Below, one piece after another: positions 1-9,365 of a DNA stretch of 64,000 nt; positions within the stretch are counted from its first letter, which is position 1, and each line of letters opens with the position of its first letter. This DNA comes from Ruminococcus albus AD2013 (GTDB lineage Bacteria > Bacillota > Clostridia > Oscillospirales > Ruminococcaceae): NCBI RefSeq assembly GCF_000526775.1, contig NZ_JAGS01000001.1, positions 2,356,001 through 2,420,000 of the forward strand, read 5' to 3'. The position numbers were made by a program, and so were the translations under genes. The notes beneath the pieces were generated by a model. The model saw only the letters and a program-made list of their open reading frames with translations. It had not been told where the DNA came from and did no database searches.

Positions 1-32
1 GCACCTGACATGATCTTCTTGAAAATATTCAT
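1..32 (-). CDS. Secreted protein, N-terminal fragment (paralogue of the 386-1537 gene)
   Basis: Only the first ten codons lie in the window. They read MNIFKKIMSG, which closely matches the signal-peptide start MKSFKKIISG of the next gene on the same strand. A GGAGG-type ribosome site (cctcc on the + strand at 40-44) and a full promoter precede it. The fragment is therefore the start of a second exported protein of the same family, arising by tandem duplication. Its function is unknown. Confidence 0.75.
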   Translation of the reverse strand, partial: MNIFKKIMSG

Positions 33-122
33 TTTTAACCCTCCTGTATTTTGTGAGCATTATCATTTAAATCTCACGCCTATGATTATATCACAGCTCG
101 GATTCGCTGTCAATATTATTTT
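24..122 (-). repeat. Duplicated promoter/leader block, copy 1
   Basis: About 100 bases covering start codon, ribosome site, leader and promoter are nearly identical to 1529-1627 upstream of the neighbouring gene. The offset is 1505 bp and divergence is concentrated in the -35/-10 spacer. The duplicated unit therefore included regulatory DNA as well as the coding region. Confidence 0.85.
85..113 (-). promoter_or_regulatory. Sigma-A promoter of the left-edge gene
   Basis: On the minus strand, TTGACA (108-113) and TATAAT (85-90) are separated by exactly 17 bp, with TGTGA just before the -10. Confidence 0.85.
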
Positions 123-237
123 GACCAATAGCTTTATTTCGTGTCGTCACTGAGAACTTTATTGTACAGTTAAGCAACTTATTACAGATGATACGCTGTC
201 TTGTCTGATCTTGGTTTTCTCAGCATATACTCGCATA

Positions 238-290
238 CAAAAACAGTGGGCAGTCACATCCCGCATCCCCGCGAGATCATGTGACCGCCC
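238..290 (-). terminator. Terminator of the 386-1537 gene
   Basis: Arms at 248-259 and 279-290 form a 12-bp stem with one G-U pair. A run of five T follows within four bases on the minus strand. Confidence 0.7.
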
Positions 291-385
291 GCTTTATTCT
301 TTACTTTAAGTTTTGGCTTTGTGCCTTATGCTGATGGTTCAGCCGACAGATCAGCTGTTTCACACTTATGATATGTCAGTTTATG

Positions 386-1537
386 TCAAATAGAACCCAG
401 CCAAAGACTAGTCTCGCCTGTTTTTGGATCTTTTGTTTGAACAGAAAATATAAACTTATCATCAGATGGTATCTCGCCCACATTTACGATCATGCCCTCA
501 AAATCGAATTTCAGCCTATCGTTGATAACCTTGTCCAAGCCATCGTAAGATGCCTTCATGTCTATTTTCAGACCTTCCTCTGAGGTAGCTTGGGAACTGC
601 CGTGTTCAAAGATTCTCTGATAGTCCTGACCTTCGGACATCAGTTCATAAAGATAATCCTGCACACATTCAGTCGCTGCCTTAGCCGCCGCACTAAGTTG
701 AAAATCTTTATAATTTACTTGTAATGGCGCATTCAGGTCAAATGTGCCCCATTCGGCAGTGCCGTCTGTTGGGTGCGGGAACTGACCCACCTTACCTGTC
801 TTGTTATCCCTTACCTGCACAAAGCAGCTATCCTCGTCGTCGATCTCCGTTCTGCCAACGTATACGCTTATATCTCCGCGGGCATACTGCGATGCTGCCA
901 TATTTATTGCAGAATCGCCCTTTGCTTTGTATTTGTAATTGAATCCGGTCTTCATGCCGTCTTTTGAATTTGAATTCTCGAACAGCCCGAATCCAAAACA
1001 AGTATCAACTGTGCAGGCAGCATTTATGTAACCACCAATACAGTACATGGCAGAATGATAACATTCCCTTGCTGCTGTGTTAAGTTCATCGACGGTGTTG
1101 GATTTGTTGATATCCGAGTAGACCCTTATCCTCTCGGGAAGTTCACTACAATTTTCCCAATCCAGCATGGTAAAGCTGAACGAAACACACTGGTTCGGAG
1201 CAACAGTACCGTTAGTACCGCAGTCCCTTATCACGTTGTTATACTTTTCTCCCGGAGTGAACAGCCTGCCGTACTTTACGTCCTCGATTATACCTAAGAA
1301 GCTGCGGTCAAACCCCACTGCCCAGTGGTTTATCGTTTTCTTGCTTGTGTTTTTCAGTGTTACCTTAACGGTGGTCTTGCCGTCCTTAACAGAAAGCACT
1401 TCGTACTTTGCCATATAACCTGTGCCCTTGTAAGCCTTTGAATCGCCTTCTTTAAGTTCAGCCGATGCGGTGAGTGAAAGTCCGCAGGCAAGTGCCAGAG
1501 CAGTTACGCCGGAAATAATTTTCTTGAAACTTTTCAT
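386..1537 (-). CDS. Secreted protein of unknown function
   Basis: A 383-residue protein with a clear Sec signal peptide: a KK pair near the start, a hydrophobic stretch to about residue 24, and cleavage after SASA-type residues. The mature part has no family I recognise. Residues 30-130 look like a beta-sandwich, with many alternating Val/Thr, NTS and a 'NHWAVGFD' segment, and several cysteines lie near 155-185. There is no sortase motif, dockerin or transmembrane anchor, so it is probably released or loosely wall-bound. The start is fixed by GGAGGGTTAAAA before ATG. It has its own promoter and terminator, and a paralogue starts immediately downstream at 32. Confidence 0.75.
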   Translation of the reverse strand: MKSFKKIISGVTALALACGLSLTASAELKEGDSKAYKGTGYMAKYEVLSVKDGKTTVKVTLKNTSKKTINHWAVGFDRSFLGIIEDVKYGRLFTPGEKYNNVIRDCGTNGTVAPNQCVSFSFTMLDWENCSELPERIRVYSDINKSNTVDELNTAARECYHSAMYCIGGYINAACTVDTCFGFGLFENSNSKDGMKTGFNYKYKAKGDSAINMAASQYARGDISVYVGRTEIDDEDSCFVQVRDNKTGKVGQFPHPTDGTAEWGTFDLNAPLQVNYKDFQLSAAAKAATECVQDYLYELMSEGQDYQRIFEHGSSQATSEEGLKIDMKASYDGLDKVINDRLKFDFEGMIVNVGEIPSDDKFIFSVQTKDPKTGETSLWLGSI

Positions 1538-1627
1538 TTTTAACCCTCCTGTATCTTGTGAGCATTATCATTTAAATCTCACGCCTATGATTATATCACA
1601 GCTCATATTTTCTGTCAATAATATTTG
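1529..1627 (-). repeat. Duplicated promoter/leader block, copy 2
   Basis: Mate of the block at 24-122. Start codon, ribosome site and leader are almost unchanged between copies, and the spacer of the promoter has diverged most. Confidence 0.85.
1590..1618 (-). promoter_or_regulatory. Sigma-A promoter of the 386-1537 gene
   Basis: TTGACA (1613-1618), 17 bp, TATAAT (1590-1595) on the minus strand, lying just beyond the uvrA stop. Confidence 0.85.
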
Positions 1628-1681
1628 GTAAAAACCTTGTTTAGTTCTTTTGCCGGGAAATTTATTGTACAATTACTTCGT

Positions 1682-4504
1682 TTACAGCATCTTCTTCAGA
1701 TACATTCCCGTATAGCTCTCCTCACAAGCCGCTATCTCCTCGGGTGTGCCTGTACATACCACTGTACCGCCCTTGTCACCGCCCTCGGGACCAAGGTCGA
1801 TTATGTGGTCGGCTGTCTTTATAACATCAAGATTGTGCTCTATCACAAGCACAGTATTTCCCGCATCGGCAAGCCTTTGCAGAACTTCTATCAGCTTGTG
1901 AACGTCCGCTGTATGCAGACCTGTTGTCGGCTCATCGAGGATATATATGGTGCGTCCTGTGGCACGCTTTGCAAGCTCAGTCGCAAGTTTAACACGCTGT
2001 GCTTCACCGCCCGAAAGCGTTGTCGCAGGCTGACCTATCTTCACATATCCCAGACCTACTTCGTAAAGGGTCTGCAATTTGCGCTGTATTTTCGGCATAT
2101 TCGTGAAGAACTGCACGCCTTCCTCCACTGTCATTTCCAGTACATCGTATATACTCTTACCCTTGTATTTTACTTCCAGAGTTTCGCGGTTATACCGCTT
2201 TCCTCCGCACACCTCGCAAGGCACGTACACATCGGGCAGGAAGTGCATCTCTATCTTGATTATGCCGTCGCCCTCGCAGGCTTCGCATCGTCCGCCCTTT
2301 ACGTTGAAAGAAAATCTTCCCGAATTGTAGCCTTTCATCTTAGCGTCCTGTGTCTGGGCGAAAAGTTCACGGATATCGGTAAAAACGCCTGTATAGGTCG
2401 CGGGGTTCGATCTCGGTGTTCTGCCTATTGGGGACTGGTCGATATTTATTACTTTATCGAGATGGGATACGCCCTCCATTTTATCGAACTCTCCCGCCCT
2501 GACTTTCGCGCGGTTAAGTTTTGCAGAAAGGTATTTGTTGATGATCTCGTTCACCAGCGAACTCTTTCCGCTGCCCGATACACCCGTAACACAGGTGAAA
2601 GTTCCCAGCGGTATCTTAACGTCTATATTTTTCAGATTGTTCTGCCTTGCGCCCTTTACCGTCAGGAATTTACCGTTGCCCTTGCGCCTTTCTGTCGGTA
2701 CGGGTATCTTTCTTCTTCCGCTGAGGTACTGCCCTGTTATCGAGCGTTCACTGGCTTTGATATCTTCCACCGTACCCTGCGCCACGACTTCACCGCCGTG
2801 TATGCCCGCTCCCGGACCTATATCGACTATATGGTCAGCGGCATACATGGTATCCTCGTCATGCTCGACCACTATCAGCGTGTTGCCAAGGTCGCGCAGA
2901 CGTTTCAGCGTAGCTATCAGCTTATCGTTGTCCCTCTGGTGCAGACCTATGGATGGTTCATCAAGGATATAAAGCACTCCCACCAGTGATGAACCTATCT
3001 GCGTAGCAAGCCTTATTCTCTGGCTCTCGCCGCCCGAAAGCGTACCCGCAGAACGGGACAGTGTCAGGTATTCAAGACCCACGCTGGCAAGGAATCCCAG
3101 TCTGTCCTTTATCTCCTTGATTATCCTCTCGCCTATCAGCTTTTCGCGCTCGGTAAGCTCAACGCTGTCCAGAAATCCCAGCACTGACACAACAGACTTA
3201 TCGCAAAGCTCCGCAATATTCAGCCCGCCCACAGTCACGCTAAGGCTCTCGGGACGAAGTCTTCTGCCCTTGCAGGCAGGGCAGACTTCCTCGGTCATAT
3301 TCGATTCGATATCAGCCTTTGACCAATCGCTGTTCGATTCCTTGTAACGTCTTTCCAGATTGGGGATTATTCCCTCAAAAGCTGAATCATACTCCGCTTT
3401 ATAGAACTTGCTGCCGCGTGAAAGATGAAGTTTGTGGTCGCCTGTACCATACAGGAACAAACCAAGCTGTTCCTCTGTCAGTTCGCTGACGGGCTTATCC
3501 AGCGGCACGCCGTATTCCTCGGATATCGCCCTGAAATACATATTGGCTATTGAGCTATCATCAGAAACATTCCAGCCGCTTGCCTTGATAGCACCCTCGG
3601 ATATGGATAGATTCTTGTTCGGCACTATCAGGTCGGGGTCTATCTTTTTGAAAACTCCCAGGCCCGTACACTTCTCACAGGCACCGTAGGGATTGTTGAA
3701 CGAGAACATTCTGGGTGCAAGCTCCCCTATGGACACTCCGTGTTCGGGGCAGGCATAGCTCTGCGAGAACGTCATTTCCTCGCCGCCGATAACATCAGCC
3801 GTCACAAGTCCGCCCGTCAGCGCGGACACAGTTTCGATACTATCTGTAAGTCTCGATTTTACGCTCTCCTTGATAACAAGCCTGTCCACTACTATCTCGA
3901 TGGTGTGCTTCTTGTTTTTCTCAAGCTCTATATTCTCCGAAAGGTCATAGGTGATGCCGTCCACCCTCACACGTACATAGCCGGACTTCCTAGCCTGCTC
4001 GAATTCCTTCTGGTGAGTACCCTTTCTTCCCCGCACTATGGGAGCAAGAAGCTGTATCTTGGTACCCTCTTCCAGTGCCATCAGCTGATCGACTATCTGA
4101 TCGACTGTCTGCTGTTTTATCTCCCGTCCGCACACAGGACAGTGGGGCACACCTATCCTTGCGTACAAAAGTCGCAGATAATCGTATATCTCCGTAACCG
4201 TACCCACAGTTGAACGGGGGTTCTTGGAGGTAGTCTTCTGATCGATGGATATCGCAGGTGAAAGCCCCTCGATGCTGTCAACATCGGGCTTGTCCATCTG
4301 CCCCAGGAACATTCTCGCATATGAGGACAGAGATTCCACATATCTCCTCTGACCGTCTGCATATATCGTATCAAAAGCCAGTGAACTCTTACCCGAACCC
4401 GAAAGCCCCGTCATAACGATAAGCTTATCTCGCGGTATGGTAAGATCCACGTTTTTAAGGTTATGCTCTCTCGCACCCTTTATGATTATTTCGTTAATGG
4501 GCAT
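1682..4504 (-). CDS. uvrA: UvrA, excinuclease ABC subunit A
   Basis: A 940-residue damage-recognition ATPase of nucleotide excision repair, which loads UvrB at lesions. Both ABC-type ATPase halves are complete. Walker A GLSGSGKS is at residues 33-40 and GVSGSGKS near 643, each with an LSGGE signature and a DEP Walker B. The zinc modules are visible as CPVC, CPAC, CEAC and CEVC pairs. The length is normal for the family. The start is supported by CGGAG eight bases upstream. It is the last gene of the uvrB / glycosyltransferase / uvrA operon (20-bp gap to the previous stop), so it probably shares the SOS-type promoter at 8449-8477. No clear terminator follows it. Confidence 0.98.
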   Translation of the reverse strand: MPINEIIIKGAREHNLKNVDLTIPRDKLIVMTGLSGSGKSSLAFDTIYADGQRRYVESLSSYARMFLGQMDKPDVDSIEGLSPAISIDQKTTSKNPRSTVGTVTEIYDYLRLLYARIGVPHCPVCGREIKQQTVDQIVDQLMALEEGTKIQLLAPIVRGRKGTHQKEFEQARKSGYVRVRVDGITYDLSENIELEKNKKHTIEIVVDRLVIKESVKSRLTDSIETVSALTGGLVTADVIGGEEMTFSQSYACPEHGVSIGELAPRMFSFNNPYGACEKCTGLGVFKKIDPDLIVPNKNLSISEGAIKASGWNVSDDSSIANMYFRAISEEYGVPLDKPVSELTEEQLGLFLYGTGDHKLHLSRGSKFYKAEYDSAFEGIIPNLERRYKESNSDWSKADIESNMTEEVCPACKGRRLRPESLSVTVGGLNIAELCDKSVVSVLGFLDSVELTEREKLIGERIIKEIKDRLGFLASVGLEYLTLSRSAGTLSGGESQRIRLATQIGSSLVGVLYILDEPSIGLHQRDNDKLIATLKRLRDLGNTLIVVEHDEDTMYAADHIVDIGPGAGIHGGEVVAQGTVEDIKASERSITGQYLSGRRKIPVPTERRKGNGKFLTVKGARQNNLKNIDVKIPLGTFTCVTGVSGSGKSSLVNEIINKYLSAKLNRAKVRAGEFDKMEGVSHLDKVINIDQSPIGRTPRSNPATYTGVFTDIRELFAQTQDAKMKGYNSGRFSFNVKGGRCEACEGDGIIKIEMHFLPDVYVPCEVCGGKRYNRETLEVKYKGKSIYDVLEMTVEEGVQFFTNMPKIQRKLQTLYEVGLGYVKIGQPATTLSGGEAQRVKLATELAKRATGRTIYILDEPTTGLHTADVHKLIEVLQRLADAGNTVLVIEHNLDVIKTADHIIDLGPEGGDKGGTVVCTGTPEEIAACEESYTGMYLKKML

Positions 4505-4524
4505 TTTATCAACTCCGTTTGGTT

Positions 4525-6402
4525 TCAGCTGTTAAGCTGTATAACTGCATAATATTGGTTCTGTATGTTTATGGAATAGAGGACTTCTGCTTTATCGGTA
4601 TCAGTGATATCCTCAAGGTGGTCATCAGCAAAGATCATATCTTCCCTGTATTTGTCCTCAACAGCACTTCCTGCACTTGTTTTCCATAAATCTGTGTTCT
4701 CTTCAAAAAAATTCCTGTCATTGTCGATGATCTTTTTGTACCACTCACCGTTCTTGCTGAAAGCTTCTACAGGCGCTATTACCATATCTACCTGTCTGCC
4801 ATCGGTATTTCTGCCGAAACTCTCCTTATCCATGACATATGTGATAAATATTCCGTCAGCCTTTCTAAGGTACGCGGGAAAACACTGGGTATACCATATA
4901 TTACCCGTACCATTGCTCGCAAGCAGCAAAACATTCCTGCCTGCGGTATCCTCTGCAAGGTCAGTATAGCTAGAGGTATGTTTATACAGATATGGCGCCT
5001 GCTCATTTATGTTTATCACGCAGATAAGTGCCGCCGCCATGATAAGCACTGCTATCTCTCCGACCCTTTTAGGGATATCCCTCAGAACTGCATAAACCAC
5101 ACCGACTACCGTCAGGCATACCAGAGGCATCACCACGAAGAGATATCTAACGCCTGCCTGACCCATCTCCTTGATATCGCTTATCACGGGAAGCATCAGT
5201 ACAAAAGCGATGTTAGCTACAAGAAATGCAATGAATGTTCCGTCGATCGTTTTGATATCAGCCGGTATCTTCTTCGGAAGACCCTTTATCCATGCAGCTG
5301 TTCCACCTGCAAACTTCCTGAACCAGACTTCTTTGCGGAACAGGAAACACAGCGGTACACATATAACTGTAAGCACTGCAAGAACAGCTATAACGTAATA
5401 TATAGTCGCTGACTTGTATATCGAAAACTCCTTGCCGACTGTATGCTTGAAAAGCAGATCGAGAACGTGTATAAGTCTTGTTCTGTAAGTACCCTCGTAT
5501 TCTTTTCCGTTACCCATATTCTTATAAAGAAAAACGTGCTTTATCACGTAAGGATAAGCCGCACAGAATGCACCCAGTGCAGCTGTCATTGAAAGCCCGT
5601 AGATAAACATCTGCTTCACTTTTTTACGCGCAAGCATATACAGGCAGACTACCGCGGTGAAGATCCCGCAGATTATCGCCATGGTGTAATTCGTGAAAAA
5701 CAGCAGGAACGCTGTCACTGCCATGGGCGGAGCATATTTTTTAAGGTCGAAGCCTTTCTCCTTATCAAAACTCTTAAAAAGCTTAGCGCTGAAATAGTAG
5801 TACATGGTTATTAACATAGTCATGAAGCAGTACTGCCTCAAAAACAGCACAGTGGAAAGCGCCCCTGTGCCTGCACCGTAAAGCAGACAGACTGTCAGGG
5901 CTAAGGTATCCTTATCTGTGTACAGCTTTGTCAGTTTAAACAGGAATATCTGTATGAATACCATGCTGACAAGGTTTATGGAAAAAGCATACCACAAAGA
6001 AAACTTTCCAGGGAAGAACGAGCATATAGTGTGAAGTATCGCATAATAAAGCGGAGGGTGATGATCCAGAACCTGATTGTGGTACACCGAGTCATAAGTG
6101 AAGCGTTCGTCTTCCTGAACCGTAACATAATCGTTCATCACTTTGCCGTCTATCCACTTGTTAGTTATGTCCGAGCCCTCATAACCGCCGTCGTATTCAT
6201 CCTGATATATTCCGTCAGGCAGGTATATGAATGGTCTGTAATAACTGTTTGATAGTCCATAGCTCCATACCTCATCTGAGTGTGTACCCTGTTTTTCATA
6301 TGCGAACACATAGCATGAATATATCAGCTGGATAATTATCATCACGGCGAGTACTATATGCGCCCTGTGCTTTTTAAGAAAACTCTTTTCGTCTTTATCC
6401 AT
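4525..6402 (-). CDS. Membrane glycosyltransferase, GT39/PMT-like
   Basis: A 625-residue multi-pass membrane protein with about ten hydrophobic helices. The N-terminus has a short basic tail and a helix at about 15-34, then an extracytoplasmic HSDEVWSYG motif (DE at 43-44), as in lipid-linked-sugar-dependent glycosyltransferases of the PMT_2/ArnT type. The C-terminal third is a soluble extracytoplasmic region. The acceptor is unknown. I place the start at ATG 6402 because GGAGG lies seven bases upstream; a GTG 21 bases earlier has no site and overlaps the uvrB stop. It sits between uvrB and uvrA with gaps of 17 and 20 bp, so it is very probably co-transcribed with them, an odd partner for repair genes. 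Confidence 0.75.
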   Translation of the reverse strand: MDKDEKSFLKKHRAHIVLAVMIIIQLIYSCYVFAYEKQGTHSDEVWSYGLSNSYYRPFIYLPDGIYQDEYDGGYEGSDITNKWIDGKVMNDYVTVQEDERFTYDSVYHNQVLDHHPPLYYAILHTICSFFPGKFSLWYAFSINLVSMVFIQIFLFKLTKLYTDKDTLALTVCLLYGAGTGALSTVLFLRQYCFMTMLITMYYYFSAKLFKSFDKEKGFDLKKYAPPMAVTAFLLFFTNYTMAIICGIFTAVVCLYMLARKKVKQMFIYGLSMTAALGAFCAAYPYVIKHVFLYKNMGNGKEYEGTYRTRLIHVLDLLFKHTVGKEFSIYKSATIYYVIAVLAVLTVICVPLCFLFRKEVWFRKFAGGTAAWIKGLPKKIPADIKTIDGTFIAFLVANIAFVLMLPVISDIKEMGQAGVRYLFVVMPLVCLTVVGVVYAVLRDIPKRVGEIAVLIMAAALICVININEQAPYLYKHTSSYTDLAEDTAGRNVLLLASNGTGNIWYTQCFPAYLRKADGIFITYVMDKESFGRNTDGRQVDMVIAPVEAFSKNGEWYKKIIDNDRNFFEENTDLWKTSAGSAVEDKYREDMIFADDHLEDITDTDKAEVLYSINIQNQYYAVIQLNS

Positions 6403-6419
6403 CGCTAAACCTCCATGGA

Positions 6420-8390
6420 TCACTTCTTCTCCCCCTTAAGCTCAGCTATCCTGTCACGCAGGAATGCTGCGTGCTCAAATTCAAGAAGCTTCGCAGCTTC
6501 TTTCATCTCGCGGGTCAGCTTGTCTATAAGCTTCTGCTGTTCTGCCTTTGAAAGCTTCACAGCCTGTCTTGCAGAATACTCCGCTTCTTCCTTGGTGGAT
6601 ATCTCTATGACATCTCTTATATCCTTGACTATGGTCTTGGGAACTATGCCGTGTTCCTCATTGTATTTTTCCTGTATAGCACGTCGTCTTTCCGTTTCGC
6701 GGATAGCCTTCTCCATAGAGCGCGTCACGCTGTCGGCGTACATTATGACCATACCCTCGGAGTTTCTTGCGGCTCTGCCTATGGTCTGGATAAGCGAACT
6801 CTCAGAACGCAGGAAACCTTCTTTGTCAGCATCGAGTATCGCCACCAAAGAAACCTCGGGCAGATCGAGACCCTCTCTCAGCAGGTTGATGCCCACCAGC
6901 ACATCGAATTCACCAAGGCGAAGATCGCGTATTATCTCCATACGTTCAATTGTATCTATATCGTGGTGCATATAGCGCACCTTAACATCAAAGCCCTTGA
7001 GATAAGCGGTGAGGTCTTCAGCCATCTTTTTCGTAAGAGTCGTTACAAGAACGCGCTGTTTCTTGTCGATGCGCTTGTTTATCTCGCTGAGTAGATCTTC
7101 TATCTGTCCATCGGAGGGTCTTACGGATATCAGCGGGTCAAGAAGTCCCGTAGGTCTAATTACCTGTTCGACTATCTGTGCGCTCTTTTCCTTTTCGATA
7201 TCTCCCGGAGTAGCAGATACGAATATCGCCTGATTTATACGCTCGTAGAACTCATCGAAACGCAAAGGACGGTTATCCATGGCAGAGGGCAGACGGAAAC
7301 CGTAATCAACAAGAGTCTGCTTACGCGCCCTGTCTCCTGCGAACATACCCCTTACCTGTGGAAGTGATACATGGGATTCATCCACCATCAGCAGGAAATC
7401 ATCGGGCATGAAGTCAAAGAGAGTAAAAGGCACAGCCCCCGGCGAGCGCCTTGCAAGCACTCTCGAATAGTTCTCGATACCGCTGCAAAAGCCTATTTCT
7501 TCCAGCATCTCCATATCGTAGTTGGTCCTCTGCTGTATGCGCTGTGCTTCTATCAGCATACCTCTGTCCTCGAAGTATTTTACACGCTCTGCAAGTTCTT
7601 CCTTTATCTCATCTATCGCGTCCAGCATCTTCTCACGTCCGACGATATAATGCGACGCAGGGAAAACAGCAGCGTGTTCAAGGTGAGAAAGCACCTCGCC
7701 TGTCAACACGTTCACTTCGCTGATACGGTCTATCTCATCACCGAAAAATTCCACCCTCAGCGCTTTGTCGGTGGAGTCTGCGGGAAATATCTCCACTACG
7801 TCACCCCTTACACGGAACTTGTTTCTGACAAAATTTATATCGTTGCGTTCATACTGTATCTTCACAAGCTGGGCGATAAGCTCATCACGGGATTTTTCAG
7901 CACCCCTGCGTATGCTTACCACCATGGACTTATACTCCGAGGGGTCGCCCAGTGAATATATGCAGGAAACGCTGGCAACTATGATGACATCGCGTCTTTC
8001 GGTTATGGCTGTGGTGGCGGAATGACGCAGTTTGTCTATCTCGTCATTTATCGAGCTGTCCTTTTCAATGTACACATCTGTACTCGGCACATAAGCTTCA
8101 GGCTGATAGTAGTCATAGTAGCTGACAAAGTACTCCACCGCGTTGTTGGGAAAGAATTCCTTGAACTCCGAACACAGCTGTGCCGCTAGTATCTTGTTAT
8201 GTGCAAGCACCAGTGTGGGACGGTTCAGCCTTTCTATCACATTAGCCATGGTAAAGGTCTTGCCTGAACCCGTAACGCCCAGAAGCGTCTGTTCTTTCAT
8301 GCCCGATTCTACGCCCCTTACAAGAGCGTCCACAGCTTCGGGCTGGTCACCCGAGAGCTTATAATCCGATACCAGCTGAAATCTATCCAT
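6420..8390 (-). CDS. uvrB: UvrB, excinuclease ABC subunit B
   Basis: A 656-residue helicase-like subunit that verifies damage handed over by UvrA and recruits UvrC. Walker A GVTGSGKT is at residues 38-45. The beta-hairpin region with YYDYYQPEAY is intact, the helicase motifs DESH and GRAAR are present, and a UVR domain with an FEHAAFLRDRI-type helix closes the protein. ATG 8390 is chosen because GGGAGG lies upstream and the sequence from MDRFQLVS onward is family-like. An in-frame extension would begin inside the -35 box of the promoter. It is the first gene of a three-gene operon. Confidence 0.98.
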   Translation of the reverse strand: MDRFQLVSDYKLSGDQPEAVDALVRGVESGMKEQTLLGVTGSGKTFTMANVIERLNRPTLVLAHNKILAAQLCSEFKEFFPNNAVEYFVSYYDYYQPEAYVPSTDVYIEKDSSINDEIDKLRHSATTAITERRDVIIVASVSCIYSLGDPSEYKSMVVSIRRGAEKSRDELIAQLVKIQYERNDINFVRNKFRVRGDVVEIFPADSTDKALRVEFFGDEIDRISEVNVLTGEVLSHLEHAAVFPASHYIVGREKMLDAIDEIKEELAERVKYFEDRGMLIEAQRIQQRTNYDMEMLEEIGFCSGIENYSRVLARRSPGAVPFTLFDFMPDDFLLMVDESHVSLPQVRGMFAGDRARKQTLVDYGFRLPSAMDNRPLRFDEFYERINQAIFVSATPGDIEKEKSAQIVEQVIRPTGLLDPLISVRPSDGQIEDLLSEINKRIDKKQRVLVTTLTKKMAEDLTAYLKGFDVKVRYMHHDIDTIERMEIIRDLRLGEFDVLVGINLLREGLDLPEVSLVAILDADKEGFLRSESSLIQTIGRAARNSEGMVIMYADSVTRSMEKAIRETERRRAIQEKYNEEHGIVPKTIVKDIRDVIEISTKEEAEYSARQAVKLSKAEQQKLIDKLTREMKEAAKLLEFEHAAFLRDRIAELKGEKK

Positions 8391-8433
8391 TTTAGCCCGA
8401 CCTCCCTGCCGAAAAATCACTGAAATAATATGC

Positions 8434-8445
8434 GAACAATCGTTT
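8434..8445 (-). promoter_or_regulatory. LexA/SOS box at the uvrB promoter
   Basis: GAACAATCGTTT matches the Gram-positive LexA operator GAAC-N4-GTTY. It lies just downstream of the -10 box, over the expected transcription start, where a bound repressor would block initiation. uvrB is a classic LexA target. Confidence 0.7.
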
Positions 8446-8448
8446 ACT

Positions 8449-8477
8449 ATTATACATCGTAAGGCGGTCTGTGTCAA
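8449..8477 (-). promoter_or_regulatory. Sigma-A promoter of the uvrB operon
   Basis: TTGACA (8472-8477), 17 bp, TATAAT (8449-8454) on the minus strand: full consensus in both boxes. Confidence 0.85.
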
Positions 8478-8529
8478 GAGATTTTTCGTTAATTATCGGC
8501 ATTTCCAAAGACTTCATACCTGCCGAAAA

Positions 8530-8568
8530 CAAAAGGAGACAGCCGCACCCGATGGTACAGCTGTCCTT
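8530..8568 (-). terminator. Terminator of rsmG
   Basis: GGACAGC and GCTGTC arms form a stem with a small bulge around a 16-base loop. It is followed on the minus strand by CCTTTTGTTTT. Confidence 0.6.
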
Positions 8569-8594
8569 AGCATACATTTATCAAATCTGAAAAA

Positions 8595-9305
8595 TCAAAC
8601 CAATGGCTTCTTTTTCATCTGTCCCGCATTTCTTGGGAATTTTGCCGGGGTAGGTTCCAGTTTCCTTATAAGGATAAGAGTTCTGCCGTCACCGCCGGGG
8701 AGGGTGTATTCCACCACTTTCTCGGTCTTGCCACCCAGAAGCTTTATTGCAGGCTTCGCCTTTTCCAGTTCTTCACTGCCGCTGCTTCCTTTGAGAGATA
8801 CGAACAGTCCCCCGACCTTTACAAAAGGCAGACAGTACTCGCACAGGTCGGTCAAATTAGCCACCGCCCTTGCAGTTGCGATATCGAATTGCTCTCTGTA
8901 CTCAGCTTTTTTGCCGAACTCCTCAGCCCTGCCGTGAACACACTCCGCGTTCAATGCTATCGTATCTGAGAGAGACTGCAAAAAATTCACCCTCTTATTA
9001 AGGCTGTCAAGCAGTGTCAGCCTGATATCATCACGACAGACTTTAAGCGGACATGACGGAAAACCCGCGCCTGTGCCCACATCTATCAGCTTTGCGCCAT
9101 CGGGCAGGTCAAAAAGCGTAAATGGGAATATGCTGTCAAAAAAGTGCTTTACCGCTATGCCCTCATCATCGGTAATAGCAGTAAGATTCACCATCTTGTT
9201 GTACTCCACCAGCATATCCGCGTACTTTTCAAGTCTTGCAGACTGTTCTTCTGTCAGCGCGATGCCGTTATCTTCAAATATATCCTTATATGCAGAAATT
9301 ACCAT
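8595..9305 (-). CDS. rsmG: RsmG, 16S rRNA (guanine-N7) methyltransferase
   Basis: A 236-residue class I SAM-dependent methyltransferase (GidB family) that modifies G527 of 16S rRNA. The SAM motif LIDVGTGAGFP is at residues 73-83, followed by the TLLDS acidic segment and the RAVAN motif. ATG 9305 (MVISAYKDIF) is used because a TTGAGG site precedes it. Longer in-frame starts would fall inside the terminator hairpin of the upstream gene at 9319-9350. The C-terminal 15 residues are an extra basic tail. Confidence 0.95.
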   Translation of the reverse strand: MVISAYKDIFEDNGIALTEEQSARLEKYADMLVEYNKMVNLTAITDDEGIAVKHFFDSIFPFTLFDLPDGAKLIDVGTGAGFPSCPLKVCRDDIRLTLLDSLNKRVNFLQSLSDTIALNAECVHGRAEEFGKKAEYREQFDIATARAVANLTDLCEYCLPFVKVGGLFVSLKGSSGSEELEKAKPAIKLLGGKTEKVVEYTLPGGDGRTLILIRKLEPTPAKFPRNAGQMKKKPLV

Positions 9306-9318
9306 AAAATACCTCAAC

Positions 9319-9350
9319 GAAAAAACGACCGCTCCGCGCAGGGAGCGGTC
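9319..9350 (-). terminator. Terminator of the HU / DUF6465 unit
   Basis: Perfect 9-bp stem, GACCGCTCC (9327-9335) with GGAGCGGTC (9342-9350) around a six-base loop, followed on the minus strand by GTTTTTT. Confidence 0.9.
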
Positions 9351-9365
9351 AGATAATAACAAAAA

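Noticed and set aside
1625..2989. Long open frame on the + strand opposite uvrA
   Set aside because: It lies entirely over uvrA and the promoter of the secreted protein, has no ribosome site and no recognisable domain. It is a mirror of biased codon use.
6403..6423. GTG start seven codons upstream for the glycosyltransferase
   Set aside because: It would overlap the uvrB stop and lacks a ribosome site, whereas ATG 6402 has GGAGG at ideal spacing.
8392..8577. 61-codon frame upstream of uvrB
   Set aside because: It covers the uvrB promoter and LexA-type box and runs into the rsmG terminator.
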